Source of the DNA: Microbacterium memoriense
GTDB taxonomy: Bacteria; Actinomycetota; Actinomycetes; Actinomycetales; Microbacteriaceae
Assembly: GCF_025398275.1 (NCBI RefSeq)
Contig: NZ_JAODOR010000010.1
Coordinates: forward strand, 186,001-250,000
DNA length: 64,000 nt
Direction: 5' to 3'
The translations under genes and the position numbers were made by a program. Under the pieces are notes generated by a model. It was not told the DNA's origin and did no database searches. It worked only from the letters and a program-made list of their open reading frames with translations. How positions within the stretch are numbered: position 1 is the stretch's first letter; the number at the start of each line of letters is the position of its first letter. Positions 8,213 to 17,016 of this stretch are shown piece by piece.

Positions 8213-9288
8213 CAGGACCAGAGCGCGGTCTCGGGTTCGAACGCCAGCGCGCGCGCACCCAGATCGGCGGGCAGGTCGGCGAGGGTCGCCGGCTGCCACC
8301 GGGGCGAGCGATCCTTGTCGACGAGCTGGGCACGAATCCCCTCGGGCAGGTCCGGCTGCGTCAGGGCGAACCACAGCACGAGTCCATACTCCTGCTCGAG
8401 CGCGGCCCGCAGACTCGGAAGCGTCCGCGCGGAGCGCACCGCATCCAGCGTCACGGTCAGAGCCGTGGGCGAGAGACCCTCCAGCAGGTCAGCCGTCGTG
8501 GCGGCGTCCGCCTCGGGCCGCGCGCGCAGGCGCTCGAGGATCTCGGGCACGGTGTCCGCGGAGAACGCCGCATCGATCCACGGACGGGCTGCTTCGAGGG
8601 CGGATGCCGGTGCCGTCTCGTCGAAGAGCAGGACCAGCTCGGTCGGGGTCTCGGGGTCCGCCCGCGTGACGAACGCGTCGCGCAGATCGTCCAGGTGCTC
8701 CGAACGCACAAGGTGATCGGCGAAGCCGGCATAGATCGTGTCGGCGGCATCCATCGTCCCGCCCGTCAGCGCCAGGTACTCGCCCACCCGACCCGGCGCG
8801 CGCCCGAGCAGCCAGCTTCCCCCGACGTCCGGCGTGAACCCGATGCGGGTCTCGGGCATCGCGAGCTTCGAGCGCTCGGTGACGACGCGCACGGCCGCAT
8901 GGCCGGCCAGGCCGATGCCCCCACCCATCGTGATGCCGTCCGCGTACGCGACGATCGGCTTCGGATACTCCGCGATGCGCGCGTTCAACGCGTACTCCGC
9001 ACGGAAGAAGCCACCCGTCAGGTCGGCACGGCCGGAGACGATCTGCTCGTACAGACCCCGCACGTCACCGCCGGCGCACAGACCCCGCTCGCCCGCACCG
9101 TCCACCAGGACGAGAGCGATGTCGACGTCGTGCTCCCAGCCATCCAGTGCCGCCGCGATCGCGTGGATCATTCCGAGGTCGAGCGCGTTGATCGCACGCG
9201 GGCGATCCAGGGTGATCCGCCCGACGCTCCCCTCGCGGTGGAGGCGGACGGTCGACGGGTCCTCAGGGACGGATGCCGGTTCACTCAC
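8212..9288 (-). CDS. 3-hydroxyisobutyryl-CoA hydrolase (enoyl-CoA hydratase family)
   Basis: The protein of about 358 residues carries the crotonase core (LDRPRAINALD, oxyanion segments CAGGDVRGLYE and MGGGIGLAGHA) and the catalytic stretch MPETRIGFTPDVGGSWLL. The long C-terminal extension is typical of 3-hydroxyisobutyryl-CoA hydrolases. These release 3-hydroxyisobutyrate from its CoA ester in valine degradation. Two in-frame GTG codons, at 9312 and 9288, could start translation; neither has a strong ribosome site, and the later one is used here. It is translationally coupled to the J-domain gene. Confidence 0.85.
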   Translation of the reverse strand: MSEPASVPEDPSTVRLHREGSVGRITLDRPRAINALDLGMIHAIAAALDGWEHDVDIALVLVDGAGERGLCAGGDVRGLYEQIVSGRADLTGGFFRAEYALNARIAEYPKPIVAYADGITMGGGIGLAGHAAVRVVTERSKLAMPETRIGFTPDVGGSWLLGRAPGRVGEYLALTGGTMDAADTIYAGFADHLVRSEHLDDLRDAFVTRADPETPTELVLLFDETAPASALEAARPWIDAAFSADTVPEILERLRARPEADAATTADLLEGLSPTALTVTLDAVRSARTLPSLRAALEQEYGLVLWFALTQPDLPEGIRAQLVDKDRSPRWQPATLADLPADLGARALAFEPETALWS

Positions 9289-9325
9289 TCCGGCAACGTT
9301 ACCCGCGCCCACCGGGCGCGCGGCG

Positions 9326-9778
9326 TCACGCGAGCGCGGGACGCGGGCGCGGAGCGGGTGCGTGCGTGCCGCCGATGACGGGGAGCGACGAGGTCACGAT
9401 CTCGGTGACCTCCTGCGGATGGTCATCGGTTTCCAGCCGCAGCGCCTGCACGAGCGCGAGGCCGTTGCGGGTCGTCAGCACGATGCGCTCGAACTCCGGG
9501 TCAGCCTCGAGGTCGATCACGACGGCGGGATGCCGACGGCGCACGACGACGAAATCGGACCCGCCCGCGCTCTTCCACGTGCCCATCGCGAGCACACCGC
9601 GCACGAACGTGCCCGGGCTCGGCACGCCGCGGAGCCACGTCCACGCGTCGTCGACGAGTTGCACCTTCTGGATGTGGCTGCGGTCGATGCGCAGATCGCT
9701 CTTGCGCCTCGAGAGAGCACGCTCGGCGGACGACAGCACGATATCGAGCTGCGTCGAGTCCAGCAGCAGGGTCACCAT
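9326..9778 (-). CDS. Conserved hypothetical protein, possibly PH-like fold
   Basis: I do not recognise this 150-residue protein. It starts MVTLLLDSTQLDIVL, has no signal peptide or membrane segment, and is rich in short alternating strands (FVVVRRRHPAVVIDL, RIVLTTRNGLALV). That strand pattern recalls PH-like domains used by several actinobacterial envelope proteins, but this is only an impression. The proline-rich tail HAPAPRPRPALA is probably disordered. It stands alone between the hydrolase gene and hemD on the same strand. Confidence 0.7.
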   Translation of the reverse strand: MVTLLLDSTQLDIVLSSAERALSRRKSDLRIDRSHIQKVQLVDDAWTWLRGVPSPGTFVRGVLAMGTWKSAGGSDFVVVRRRHPAVVIDLEADPEFERIVLTTRNGLALVQALRLETDDHPQEVTEIVTSSLPVIGGTHAPAPRPRPALA

Positions 9779-9837
9779 GGGATCAGTCTGCCAGCGTCGC
9801 CCGCTGCGAACACTCCCCCACCGGCAACAATCCGGTC

Positions 9838-10641
9838 TCAGACGGCGAACTCGTCCGACGCGTGCGGAAGCGGGAAGGTCGAGACCGCCGCGATGAGTCC
9901 GTCGACCGTCTGTTCCCGCGCGACGGCGGTGACGCCGAGACCGGCGCGACGGGCATCCTTCGCGGTGCGCGGACCGATCGCGGCGACGACCGTGCTGTCC
10001 GGAATGGCGGGAAACTGCAGACGGACCTGCTCGGCGACGGACCCGCTCGTCACGAGGATCGCGTTGATGCGACCGGTGGCGACATCGTGCGCGATGCGCT
10101 CGGTCACGGGCACCCCGACCGTCCGGTAGGCGACGACGCTGCGCACGTCGTGCCCGGCGTGCGAGAGTTCGCGCGTCAACACGGGCTTCGCAACCTCGCT
10201 GCGAAGAGTGAGGATGCGGCGCGGTTCCGGCTCGAGTGCGATCATCTGCGCGGCCATACCGGCCGCCGAGTTGTCCTCGTCAGGTACGAGGTCCACGCGG
10301 TATCCGACGGCCGACAGCGCCGTAGCGGTCGTCTCACCGACGGCGGCGACACGGGTCGAGGCCGGAATCACCGCGCGATAGGCGTACAACACATCCACCG
10401 TGGTCGCGCTCGTGAGCGTGACCCAGTCGAACGCACCGGCGGCGAGATCTGCCAGCGCCGTCTCGAGAGTTTCCTGGTCGGTCGACGGAGCGAAGTTGAT
10501 GAGCGGCGCGATGACCGGAGTAGCCCCCTGGCCGCGGAGCGTCGCCGCGACCGAGTCGCCCCACGGACCGCCGCGAGGCACGAGGACGCGCCAGCCCTTG
10601 AGGGGCTTGACGGCCGCTGCGGCCCGCGCGTCAGAATTCAT
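9838..10641 (-). CDS. hemD: Uroporphyrinogen-III synthase (HemD)
   Basis: The 267-residue protein has the two-lobed HemD pattern: GWRVLVPRGGPWGDSVAATL at the start, FDWVTLTSATTVDVL in the first lobe, VAAVGETTATAL in the hinge, and ILVTSGSVAEQV and VAAIGPRTAKDARRAGL in the second lobe. It closes and inverts hydroxymethylbilane to uroporphyrinogen III, the branch point of heme and siroheme. It has no DNA-binding extension, unlike the HemD-fold protein near 59 kb. No other heme genes adjoin it here. Confidence 0.88.
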   Translation of the reverse strand: MNSDARAAAAVKPLKGWRVLVPRGGPWGDSVAATLRGQGATPVIAPLINFAPSTDQETLETALADLAAGAFDWVTLTSATTVDVLYAYRAVIPASTRVAAVGETTATALSAVGYRVDLVPDEDNSAAGMAAQMIALEPEPRRILTLRSEVAKPVLTRELSHAGHDVRSVVAYRTVGVPVTERIAHDVATGRINAILVTSGSVAEQVRLQFPAIPDSTVVAAIGPRTAKDARRAGLGVTAVAREQTVDGLIAAVSTFPLPHASDEFAV

Positions 10642-10810
10642 GCTCGACTCTCGTGGTGCTCAGGTCGGAACACACGCAGCCGCGCGTCCCGACCGTGTCG
10701 GGTCCCAGATGCTGCGCATCGGGTCGGCAAAGCCGGCAGAGTGCGCACCGTTGCCACTGCCTCGCACAAGAGCATACCCGCGCGGCGCCGGCCACGCGCC
10801 TGTGATCGGG

Positions 10811-11083
10811 TCAGCGGGTGTAGAGACGTACGATGCCCCAGACGATGAAGCCGACAGCGGCGGCGACACCGGCGACGGCGGCGGTTGCCGCCGTCGGATT
10901 CTGATTCGTGAAACGGCGCGCCTCGGCCACCCGGCGATCGGCAACGACGGAAAGCCGCTTGGGCACGTTGGCCTTCACTTCGATCGCGGCAAGCGTGGCT
11001 TTCAGCTCGGCGCGTGCGAGTTCGACGGGGTCGGTGATCCCCAACGCGACCGCGGTCCTCGGGATGGACAGCTCAGAACTCAT
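10811..11083 (-). CDS. DUF3618 family small membrane protein
   Basis: This 90-residue protein has an N-terminal helix with RAELKATLAAIEVKANVPKR, the hallmark of DUF3618 proteins, and one C-terminal membrane helix (about residues 65-86) ending in RLYTR. The family is common in actinobacterial envelopes and usually sits beside Holin-X and YtxH-like genes, as here. Its start overlaps the stop region of the upstream holin-family gene by 11 bases, so the three small genes form one operon. The molecular role is unknown. Confidence 0.82.
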   Translation of the reverse strand: MSSELSIPRTAVALGITDPVELARAELKATLAAIEVKANVPKRLSVVADRRVAEARRFTNQNPTAATAAVAGVAAAVGFIVWGIVRLYTR

Positions 11084-11483
11084 CGGCCACTTCCTTCACA
11101 ATGCGTGCGTCGACCTTCAATGCCTGCGCGGGATTCTGCGAGCGGGACAGCTTCTTGATCCGCATCAGACCCATCAGCGCGAACACCGTGGCGCCGAGCA
11201 GCCCGACGATCAGGACGATCAGGCTGGCGAGCCAGGCCGGCATCCACGACGACAGCCCGATGATGGCGAACGCCGCCAGTGCGGGCAACGACCAGAACAG
11301 GAAGAACAGGGCGACGAGGAACCATACGCCCCCCATCCCGACGTCCTTGCCGGTGTTCTTCACCCACGCCTTCGCCGAGTCGACCTCGGCGACCACGAGA
11401 TTGCGCACCAGCTCGGGCACCTCGCCGATCAGAGTCAACAGGCTCTGATCCGCGCGATCGCGGAAGCCGCGGGGACTGGCCAT
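11073..11483 (-). CDS. Actinobacterial Holin-X / phage-holin-superfamily membrane protein
   Basis: The 136-residue protein has an amphipathic N-terminal region (SLLTLIGEVPELVRNLVVAEV) followed by two membrane helices at about 48-72 and 80-105. This is the layout of the chromosomal Holin-X family found in actinobacterial envelope operons, not of a lysis holin. No phage genes are nearby. The gene is translationally linked to a YtxH-like gene upstream (TGATG) and to the DUF3618 gene downstream. Confidence 0.83.
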   Translation of the reverse strand: MASPRGFRDRADQSLLTLIGEVPELVRNLVVAEVDSAKAWVKNTGKDVGMGGVWFLVALFFLFWSLPALAAFAIIGLSSWMPAWLASLIVLIVGLLGATVFALMGLMRIKKLSRSQNPAQALKVDARIVKEVADEF

Positions 11484-11866
11484 CAGCGGTCCGCGGACTT
11501 CTTGAGATCGCTGACCGCCTTGTCGGCCGCCTTCTTGACCTCGTCGGCGGTGACCTCGGCACCCCGGGCGACGTCATCGGCCGAGGCCTTCCCCGCCTTG
11601 AGTGCGCTGTCGAGCTTCTGCCCGGGTGTGCCGGAGCGCGTGGCGGCTTTGGTCACCTTCACGGCGCCATCCCACACGGCGCTCGGCAGTGCCAGAGCGG
11701 CCGTCTTGCCGAGATCCTTCGCCTTGGACACCTGCTTCTGCACGGGATCGGTGTTCCAGACCTTCAGGAATTCGGCCTTGATCTGGTCGTAGCGCTCACG
11801 TCCGGCGCGCGACCCGAGCACGTAGCCCGCGGCGAGCCCGACGACGATACCGATTTTGCCCCTCAT
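11483..11866 (-). CDS. YtxH-like membrane-anchored coiled-coil protein
   Basis: This 127-residue protein begins with a single membrane helix containing the small-residue pattern GLAAGYVLGSRAGRERYD, typical of YtxH-type proteins. A lysine- and alanine-rich helical region follows, likely to be amphipathic or coiled. YtxH relatives are general-stress proteins in Firmicutes; a role in the envelope is inferred here. It is the first gene of the three-gene envelope operon. Confidence 0.8.
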   Translation of the reverse strand: MRGKIGIVVGLAAGYVLGSRAGRERYDQIKAEFLKVWNTDPVQKQVSKAKDLGKTAALALPSAVWDGAVKVTKAATRSGTPGQKLDSALKAGKASADDVARGAEVTADEVKKAADKAVSDLKKSADR

Positions 11867-11955
11867 GGGGTCTCCTCACGCTGGTGGCGGTGTGGTGATG
11901 GGTCTTTAGCGTAACGCTGCATGCCGATTCGGGCATCCTCTTGCGCCGGGCCCCG

Positions 11956-13338
11956 TTACGGGGTATCGAGGGCCGGTTCCTGACCCCAGAGCAGGCCGTG
12001 TCGCACTCGCTCGGCGGTGCGCACGGCATCGCCGATCTCGTCGGCCACGTCCCCTCCGGCGACCCACCCGCCGACAATGTACAGACCCTCGTGCGCGTGG
12101 AGCATTGCCCGTGTCGCCTCACGTCGCGCGGGGTCGGCGACCCGGCGACCCGTGCCTGCGGCGACCCGACGTGACCGGGCGACACCCCTGATGCGGCTCG
12201 ACGTGGGCGAGGCGCCGACGAGGTCGGTGACGGATGCCGCAGCCACCGCGGCAATCGCCGCGTCGTCGCGGTCGGAGGCAGCGAGCACGACCCGAACCAC
12301 CCGGCGCGCCGGCCCCGCCTGGGGTGAGCGGGCGGTCACGTCGGTCGCCGAGTACACCTCGGAGCCGCGGGGGAACACCAGGACATCCGACCCTCCCTGG
12401 GCGGCATCCGTCGCGTCGACCACGAGGGTGACGACGTCGACCTCGTCGACGGCGGTGAACGCACGCGTCTCACCCACCACGGGCTCGAGCAATCGACCGG
12501 CGTCTGCGGCATCGGTCGCGATGATGACGGCATCCGCGTGGATGTCGGCGTCATCCATCGCGACGCGCCATCCCTCATCCCGCGCGGTGATCCCCGTCAC
12601 CTCCTGGCCGGTGCGAACCTCGACGCCGAGGTCTCGCAGATGGGTGTCGAGCGCCGCGAGGAGCGGACCGAAGCCGGCGGGAAGCGCCCGCCGCGCGGGC
12701 TCGGGGCTCGCCTGAAGCTGCGCGACGGCACCCGTCAGTGACCCCGTCCGGGTGAGCGCCGTGCTGATGCCCGGGAGGACGGCATCCGCATCGAGATCAT
12801 CCGGCGCGGTCTCCCAGCGCGCAGCGGTGAGCGGCGCGACGAGGCGATCGGCCACGCGGTCTCCCAGGCGTCCGCGCACGAGCGCACCGAGGCTCGACTC
12901 GCGGCCGATCGTCAACGGCGGGCGAAGACGGTCGAGATAGGCCCGCCACGTGCCGGACCATCCGATGACGCGTCGCACCTCCGGCGCCCAGGGGTTCACC
13001 GGGATCCCGAGCTGCCCGTCCCCGGGCAGCGGTCCACCGCCGGCGAGCGCGTTCCGGTCGCCGGGGACCAGGACGGTGGCGTCGCACCCGAGGAGGTGCA
13101 ACACGGCATCGACATCAGGGTCACCCAGGGAGAGGTCGGCGTGGGCGCCGTCGAGGGTGAGTCCATCGATCTCGACCGGAGCCAGCGACCCACCCGGGCG
13201 GTCCGCGGCATCCACCACGGTGACGGTCAGACCCACTCGTGCACACTCCCACGCCGCGACGAGACCCGCGACGCCCGCACCGATCACGACGACGCGGCGC
13301 TCGCGCACGTGCGCGACAAAACTCTCAGAACCGGGCAT
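11956..13338 (-). CDS. FAD-dependent oxidoreductase, protoporphyrinogen oxidase-like
   Basis: The 460-residue flavoprotein begins with a Rossmann motif VVVIGAGVAGLVAAWECAR, followed by VVDAADRPGG, as in amine-oxidase and HemY-type flavoproteins. It ends with GLYIVGGWVAGGDVADEIGDA, the FAD-closing motif of this superfamily. The middle region (LGALVRGRLGDRVADRLVAPL) matches the protoporphyrinogen/coproporphyrinogen oxidase pattern. The ATG at 13338 is chosen because the flavin motif begins soon after it. It may be HemY/CgoX, but no heme operon surrounds it, so a related desaturase is possible. Confidence 0.75.
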   Translation of the reverse strand: MPGSESFVAHVRERRVVVIGAGVAGLVAAWECARVGLTVTVVDAADRPGGSLAPVEIDGLTLDGAHADLSLGDPDVDAVLHLLGCDATVLVPGDRNALAGGGPLPGDGQLGIPVNPWAPEVRRVIGWSGTWRAYLDRLRPPLTIGRESSLGALVRGRLGDRVADRLVAPLTAARWETAPDDLDADAVLPGISTALTRTGSLTGAVAQLQASPEPARRALPAGFGPLLAALDTHLRDLGVEVRTGQEVTGITARDEGWRVAMDDADIHADAVIIATDAADAGRLLEPVVGETRAFTAVDEVDVVTLVVDATDAAQGGSDVLVFPRGSEVYSATDVTARSPQAGPARRVVRVVLAASDRDDAAIAAVAAASVTDLVGASPTSSRIRGVARSRRVAAGTGRRVADPARREATRAMLHAHEGLYIVGGWVAGGDVADEIGDAVRTAERVRHGLLWGQEPALDTP

Positions 13339-13401
13339 CCCGCCATCTTCCCATCCACCATCCGGAAGACGGGTGAGAGGAGCACCGATTACGCTGTCGC
13401 C

Positions 13402-13674
13402 ATGGGCGCAGACGAGCTGAGCTTTCGGACGACGATCGGTGTCGAGGTCAAAGGCGCCGTGTGGAGCTGCGTGGAGATCCCCGGATCGGCGGAGTTCTTC
13501 GGCACGGGAAAGACGGTCAGAGTCGACGCCGCGGTCGACGATGTCCGGCTGGAGAACGTCGGCGCTATGGTGACCGGAACCGGAGGGCACATGGTGTCTC
13601 TCAGCGCCAAGGTCCGCGCCGCGCTCGGAAAAGACATCGGCGACACCGTCGAGGTGACCGTCACGAAGCGGTAG
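13402..13674 (+). CDS. DUF1905 domain-containing protein
   Basis: This 90-residue protein consists almost entirely of a DUF1905 domain: VEVKGAVWSCVEIPGSAEFFG at the start, then DDVRLENVGAMVTGTGGHMVSLSAKVRAALG and GDTVEVTVTKR. The fold is a small beta barrel. The family often occurs alone or fused to YdeI-like OmdA domains. The ATG at 13402 is used because the domain begins a few residues later. Function is not established. It lies divergently from the flavoprotein gene and 51 bases before a DNA-repair-type gene. Confidence 0.8.
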   Translation: MGADELSFRTTIGVEVKGAVWSCVEIPGSAEFFGTGKTVRVDAAVDDVRLENVGAMVTGTGGHMVSLSAKVRAALGKDIGDTVEVTVTKR

Positions 13675-13725
13675 TCGCGCGGTTGCCGCTCATCGGCCTG
13701 GTGATCCTCCTGCGAGACTGAGTGC

Positions 13726-14295
13726 ATGAGCCTGCACATCACCGGCGATGCTGCCGCCGACGCCCTGTTGACCGAGAACCCCCTGGCGCTCCTTGTGGGC
13801 ATGCTGCTGGACCAGCAGATCGCGATGGAGACGGCGTTCAGCGGACCGCTGAAGATCCAGGAACGCACCGGAGCGATGGATGCCGCGACCCTCGCCGGCG
13901 CCGATCCGGACGCGTTCGTCGAGGTGTTCCGGCAGACTCCGGCCGTGCACCGGTACCCGGGATCGATGGCCGGGCGCGTGCAGGCACTCTGCCAAGCGCT
14001 TCTGGATGATTGGGATGGCGACGCCGCAGCCCTCTGGACCCGCGGCTCACCCGACGGGGCGGCGGTCCTGAAGCGGCTGAAGGCCCTGCCCGGGTTCGGT
14101 GAGCAGAAGGCGAAGATCTTCCTCGCCCTGCTGGGCAAGCAGTACGGGTTCACCGGCGATGGGTGGCGCGCGGCGGCGGGCGCGTACGGCGACGAAGGCT
14201 CGTACCGCTCGGTCGCCGACATCGTCTCGCCCGAGTCGCTCACGCTCGTGCGCGAGTACAAGCGCGCGGCGAAGGCCGCCGCGAAGGGCGCCTGA
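13726..14295 (+). CDS. HhH-GPD family base-excision DNA repair protein
   Basis: The 189-residue protein has a helix-hairpin-helix with glycine/proline-rich loop: ALPGFGEQKAKIFLALL near residues 116-132. An aspartate-bearing segment would normally follow, as in glycosylases of the Nth/AlkA superfamily; the expected catalytic aspartate is not obvious here. The N-terminal PLALLVGMLLDQQIAMETAF matches the conserved helix of this actinobacterial subgroup. It probably binds DNA and excises or recognises damaged bases, but the substrate is unknown. A DUF1801 gene begins one base after the stop. Confidence 0.82.
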   Translation: MSLHITGDAAADALLTENPLALLVGMLLDQQIAMETAFSGPLKIQERTGAMDAATLAGADPDAFVEVFRQTPAVHRYPGSMAGRVQALCQALLDDWDGDAAALWTRGSPDGAAVLKRLKALPGFGEQKAKIFLALLGKQYGFTGDGWRAAAGAYGDEGSYRSVADIVSPESLTLVREYKRAAKAAAKGA

Positions 14296-14296
14296 G

Positions 14297-14719
14297 ATGC
14301 AGCCCACGGGTGGCTCGGTCGCCGCGTTCGTCGCTCAGGTCACTCCGGCGACGCGCGGACGCGATGCCGACACGCTCATCGCGCTGATGCGCGAGATCAC
14401 CGGTCGAGAACCGGAGTTGTGGGGCACCGTCATCGGCTTCGGCAGCTGTCACTACCGGTATCCGACCGGCAACGAAGGCGACATGCCGCTCCTCGCCTTC
14501 GCGCCACGGAAGGCTGCCTCCACGATCTACCTCGACGACGCGGGTGCGCACACGGCAGCCCTCGCCGAGCTCGGCCCGCACACGACGAGCGTCGCCTGCC
14601 TGTATGTGAAGGATCTGACCCTGGTCGACCTCGAGGTGCTGCGCGGCATCCTGACCGCGTCGTACACGGCGACGACCTCCGGCGACAACGAGGACGCGAC
14701 GATCACCGTCACCGGCTGA
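14297..14719 (+). CDS. DUF1801 domain-containing protein
   Basis: This 140-residue protein has the DUF1801 pattern: an N-terminal helix (VAAFVAQVTPATRGRDADTL), the conserved WGTVIGFGSCHYRYPTG, and FAPRKAASTIYLDD. DUF1801 proteins share a fold with the YdhG/YjhX group and have no proven function. The start lies one base after the stop of the HhH-GPD gene, so the two are co-transcribed. A tandem repeat array begins 22 bases after its stop. Confidence 0.85.
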   Translation: MQPTGGSVAAFVAQVTPATRGRDADTLIALMREITGREPELWGTVIGFGSCHYRYPTGNEGDMPLLAFAPRKAASTIYLDDAGAHTAALAELGPHTTSVACLYVKDLTLVDLEVLRGILTASYTATTSGDNEDATITVTG

Positions 14720-14740
14720 CTCAGCGGCTCCTCCCCCGGA

Positions 14741-15043
14741 CCATGTCCCACTTATGGCCGCTTTCGGCGCTCTGAACCAGCCACATTTGGGACAAACCCC
14801 ACTGCAAGTGGGACATCCCCAGGGTTCCCCAGCACCCCGGGGACCATGTCCCACTTATGGCTGCTTTCGGCGCTCTGAACCAGCCACATTTGGGACAAAC
14901 CCCACCGGAAGTGGGACATCCCCAGGGTTCCCCAGCACCCCGGGGACCATGTCCCACTTATGGCTGCTTTCGGCGCTCTGAACCAGCCACATTTGGGACA
15001 AACCCCGCCGCAAGTGGGACATCCCCTGGCCAGAGTGGGACAA
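14741..15043. repeat. 103-bp tandem repeat array (about 2.9 copies), family B
   Basis: Units start at 14741, 14844 and 14947 with CCATGTCCCACTTATGG; the period is exactly 103. Each unit holds TGTCCCACTT, a TTTGGGACA, and AAGTGGGACAT, so each can fold by pairing TGTCCCACTT with AAGTGGGACA. Copies are nearly identical, which suggests recent duplication. A diverged single relative lies at 27194-27290. Both loci lie between convergent genes (here DUF1801 and glyS). This fills the 351-base gap between those two genes; no gene is supported in it. Confidence 0.9.
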
Positions 15044-15070
15044 GGGTGAAGGGGATGGCGGATGCCGGGG

Positions 15071-16459
15071 TCAGGCGCCGCGGAGGCGCTCGGACAGATA
15101 CGCGACAAGAGCCTCGAGCGGCACGCGCTCTTGGGCCATCGTGTCGCGGTCGCGGACGGTCACCGCGTTGTCGTCGAGCGAGTCGAAGTCGATCGTGACG
15201 CACAGCGGCGTGCCGATCTCGTCCTGGCGGCGGTAGCGACGGCCGATCGCGCCGGCGTCGTCGAAGTCGACGTTCCAGCCCTGCGCGCGCAGCGTGTCGG
15301 CAACCTCGCGCGCGAGCGGCGAGAGGCGTTCGTTGCGGCTGAGCGGCAGCACCGCGACCTTGACCGGCGCGAGGCGCGGGTCAAGCCCGAGCACGGTGCG
15401 GGTGTCGGTGCCGCCCTTGGAGTTCGGCACCTCTTCTTCGCGGTAGCTGTCGACGAGGAAGGCCATCATCGAGCGGGTGAGACCGAACGACGGCTCGATC
15501 ACGAACGGAGTGTACTTCTCGCCCGTCGCCTGGTCGAAGTAGGTGAGCGACTGACCGGATGCCTCGGTGTGGCTCGTGAGGTCGTAGTCGGTGCGGTTGG
15601 CGACACCCATGAGCTCGCCCCACTCCTTGCCGGTGAAGCCGAAGCGGTACTCGACATCGATCGTCCCGGCGGAGTAGTGCGCGCGGTCGTCTTCGGGAAC
15701 GTCGAACTGACGCATGTTCTCGGGGTCGATTCCGAGGTCGATGAACCAGTCCCAGCAGGCCGCGACCCAGTGCTCGAACCACTCCTGCGCGTCGGCGGGC
15801 GGGACGAAGAACTCAATCTCCATCTGCTCGAACTCGCGGGTGCGGAAGATGAAGTTACCGGGCGTGATCTCGTTGCGGAATGCCTTGCCGACCTGGCCGA
15901 TGCCGAACGGGGGCTTCTTCCGCGACGAGGTGTGAACGTTCGAGAAGTTCACGAAAATGCCCTGCGCCGTTTCGGGGCGCAGAAAGTGCAGGCCGCTTTC
16001 GTCGTCCACGACACCGAGGTACGACTTGACGAGACCGGAGAAGGCCTTCGGCTCGGTGTACTGACCCTTCGTGCCACAGTTCGGGCACGGCACGTCCGCC
16101 AGCCCGTTCTCGGCCGTACGCCCCTTGCGTGCCTCGAAGTCCTCGATGAGGTTGTCGGCGCGGAAGCGCTTGTGACACTGCAGGCATTCCACGAGCGGGT
16201 CGGTGAAGGTCGCGACGTGTCCGGATGCCTCCCACACGCGCTTGGGCAGGATCACCGACGAGTCGAGACCCACCATGTCGCCACGCCCGCGGACGAAGGT
16301 CTGCCACCACTGCCGACGGATGTTCTCCTTCAGCTCCGTCCCCAGGGGGCCGTAGTCCCACGCGGAGCGGGAGCCGCCGTAGATCTCACCGGCCTGGAAC
16401 ACGAACCCGCGGTGACGGGCGAGGGCGATGACTTTGTCGAGGCGGGACTGCTCGGCCAC
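15071..16459 (-). CDS. glyS: Glycyl-tRNA synthetase (alpha2 type)
   Basis: This class II synthetase of 462 residues charges tRNA-Gly. It has [13 protein letters not shown] and the YGPLG segment near the start, two CxxC pairs ([16 protein letters not shown]) that would bind zinc, motif 2 around [19 protein letters not shown], motif 3 [11 protein letters not shown], and a C-terminal anticodon-binding domain. It is the single-chain, eukaryote-like form usual in actinobacteria. The GTG at 16459 is chosen over an upstream TTG because a GGAG lies seven bases before it. Confidence 0.96.
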   Translation of the reverse strand: MAEQSRLDKVIALARHRGFVFQAGEIYGGSRSAWDYGPLGTELKENIRRQWWQTFVRGRGDMVGLDSSVILPKRVWEASGHVATFTDPLVECLQCHKRFRADNLIEDFEARKGRTAENGLADVPCPNCGTKGQYTEPKAFSGLVKSYLGVVDDESGLHFLRPETAQGIFVNFSNVHTSSRKKPPFGIGQVGKAFRNEITPGNFIFRTREFEQMEIEFFVPPADAQEWFEHWVAACWDWFIDLGIDPENMRQFDVPEDDRAHYSAGTIDVEYRFGFTGKEWGELMGVANRTDYDLTSHTEASGQSLTYFDQATGEKYTPFVIEPSFGLTRSMMAFLVDSYREEEVPNSKGGTDTRTVLGLDPRLAPVKVAVLPLSRNERLSPLAREVADTLRAQGWNVDFDDAGAIGRRYRRQDEIGTPLCVTIDFDSLDDNAVTVRDRDTMAQERVPLEALVAYLSERLRGA

Positions 16460-16500
16460 AGGTGGCTCCAAATGGTCGTGTGCGGGAGTGCGAGAAATCG

Positions 16501-16527
16501 CGGATGCCGCGAAGAAGGCGGCATCCG
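16501..16527 (-). terminator. Hairpin between the DUF4870 gene and glyS
   Basis: Perfect 10-base arms CGGATGCCGC and GCGGCATCCG enclose a 7-base loop. It lies after the stop of the DUF4870 gene and about 40 bases before glyS on the same strand. A weak T-rich stretch follows on the minus strand. It may end the upstream transcript or act as a glyS leader structure; the sequence does not decide. Confidence 0.5.
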
Positions 16528-16544
16528 TCGATTCTACCGGCGGC

Positions 16545-16910
16545 TCATCGGAGGAACGTGATGCTCATCGGGTAGGTGTACCACTCGCCCGCGTTGGCTT
16601 TCACCGCCGCGATGATCGAGAACACGATGCGCAGCACGTAGACGGCTGCCAGGATCACGAAACCGATGAGGACAATGGTGAGGATCCACCCGACGATCTC
16701 GGCGATCACCAGCGTGAGCTGGAAGTTCAGCGCGGTCGCGGTGTGCGCGCGGACGAACGGCCCGCGATCCTTCATCACGATGTAGCCGATGAGGGCGGGG
16801 AGGAAGCCGAAGAAGATGCCGCCGACGTGGACGAGGGTCGCCCACATCTTTTCGTCGGACGGGTTCAGCGGCTGCGGCGCGGCGGGATACGGGGGCGGGG
16901 GCATGGTCAT
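16545..16910 (-). CDS. DUF4870 domain-containing membrane protein
   Basis: The 121-residue protein has a proline-rich N-terminus ([17 protein letters not shown]), then three membrane helices at about residues 25-45, 60-83 and 84-105. DUF4870 features are clear: [21 protein letters not shown] and [20 protein letters not shown]. Family function is unknown. It is transcribed toward glyS and divergently from a flotillin gene. Confidence 0.87.
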   Translation of the reverse strand: MTMPPPPYPAAPQPLNPSDEKMWATLVHVGGIFFGFLPALIGYIVMKDRGPFVRAHTATALNFQLTLVIAEIVGWILTIVLIGFVILAAVYVLRIVFSIIAAVKANAGEWYTYPMSITFLR

Positions 16911-17016
16911 GACTCGAGCCTAGAGCGGCCGCATCCCGGACGGAATCGGGTTAGCCCGACGCCTCTGCGCGCCACCGGGTACGGTCGAAGGACATAGTCG
17001 CAACACAGAAAGTCGA

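Noticed and set aside
11073..11483. Prophage lysis holin
   Set aside because: The gene is the chromosomal Holin-X type in an envelope operon, with no other phage genes near.
14741..15043. CRISPR-like array
   Set aside because: The repeats are 103 bases, contiguous and without spacers; no cas genes are in the window.
14721..15203. Several short frames over the 103-bp array that all encode PHLGQTP/WLLSALNQ-like peptides
   Set aside because: The peptides follow the repeat in different frames, have no ribosome sites, and reflect repeat DNA and not coding.
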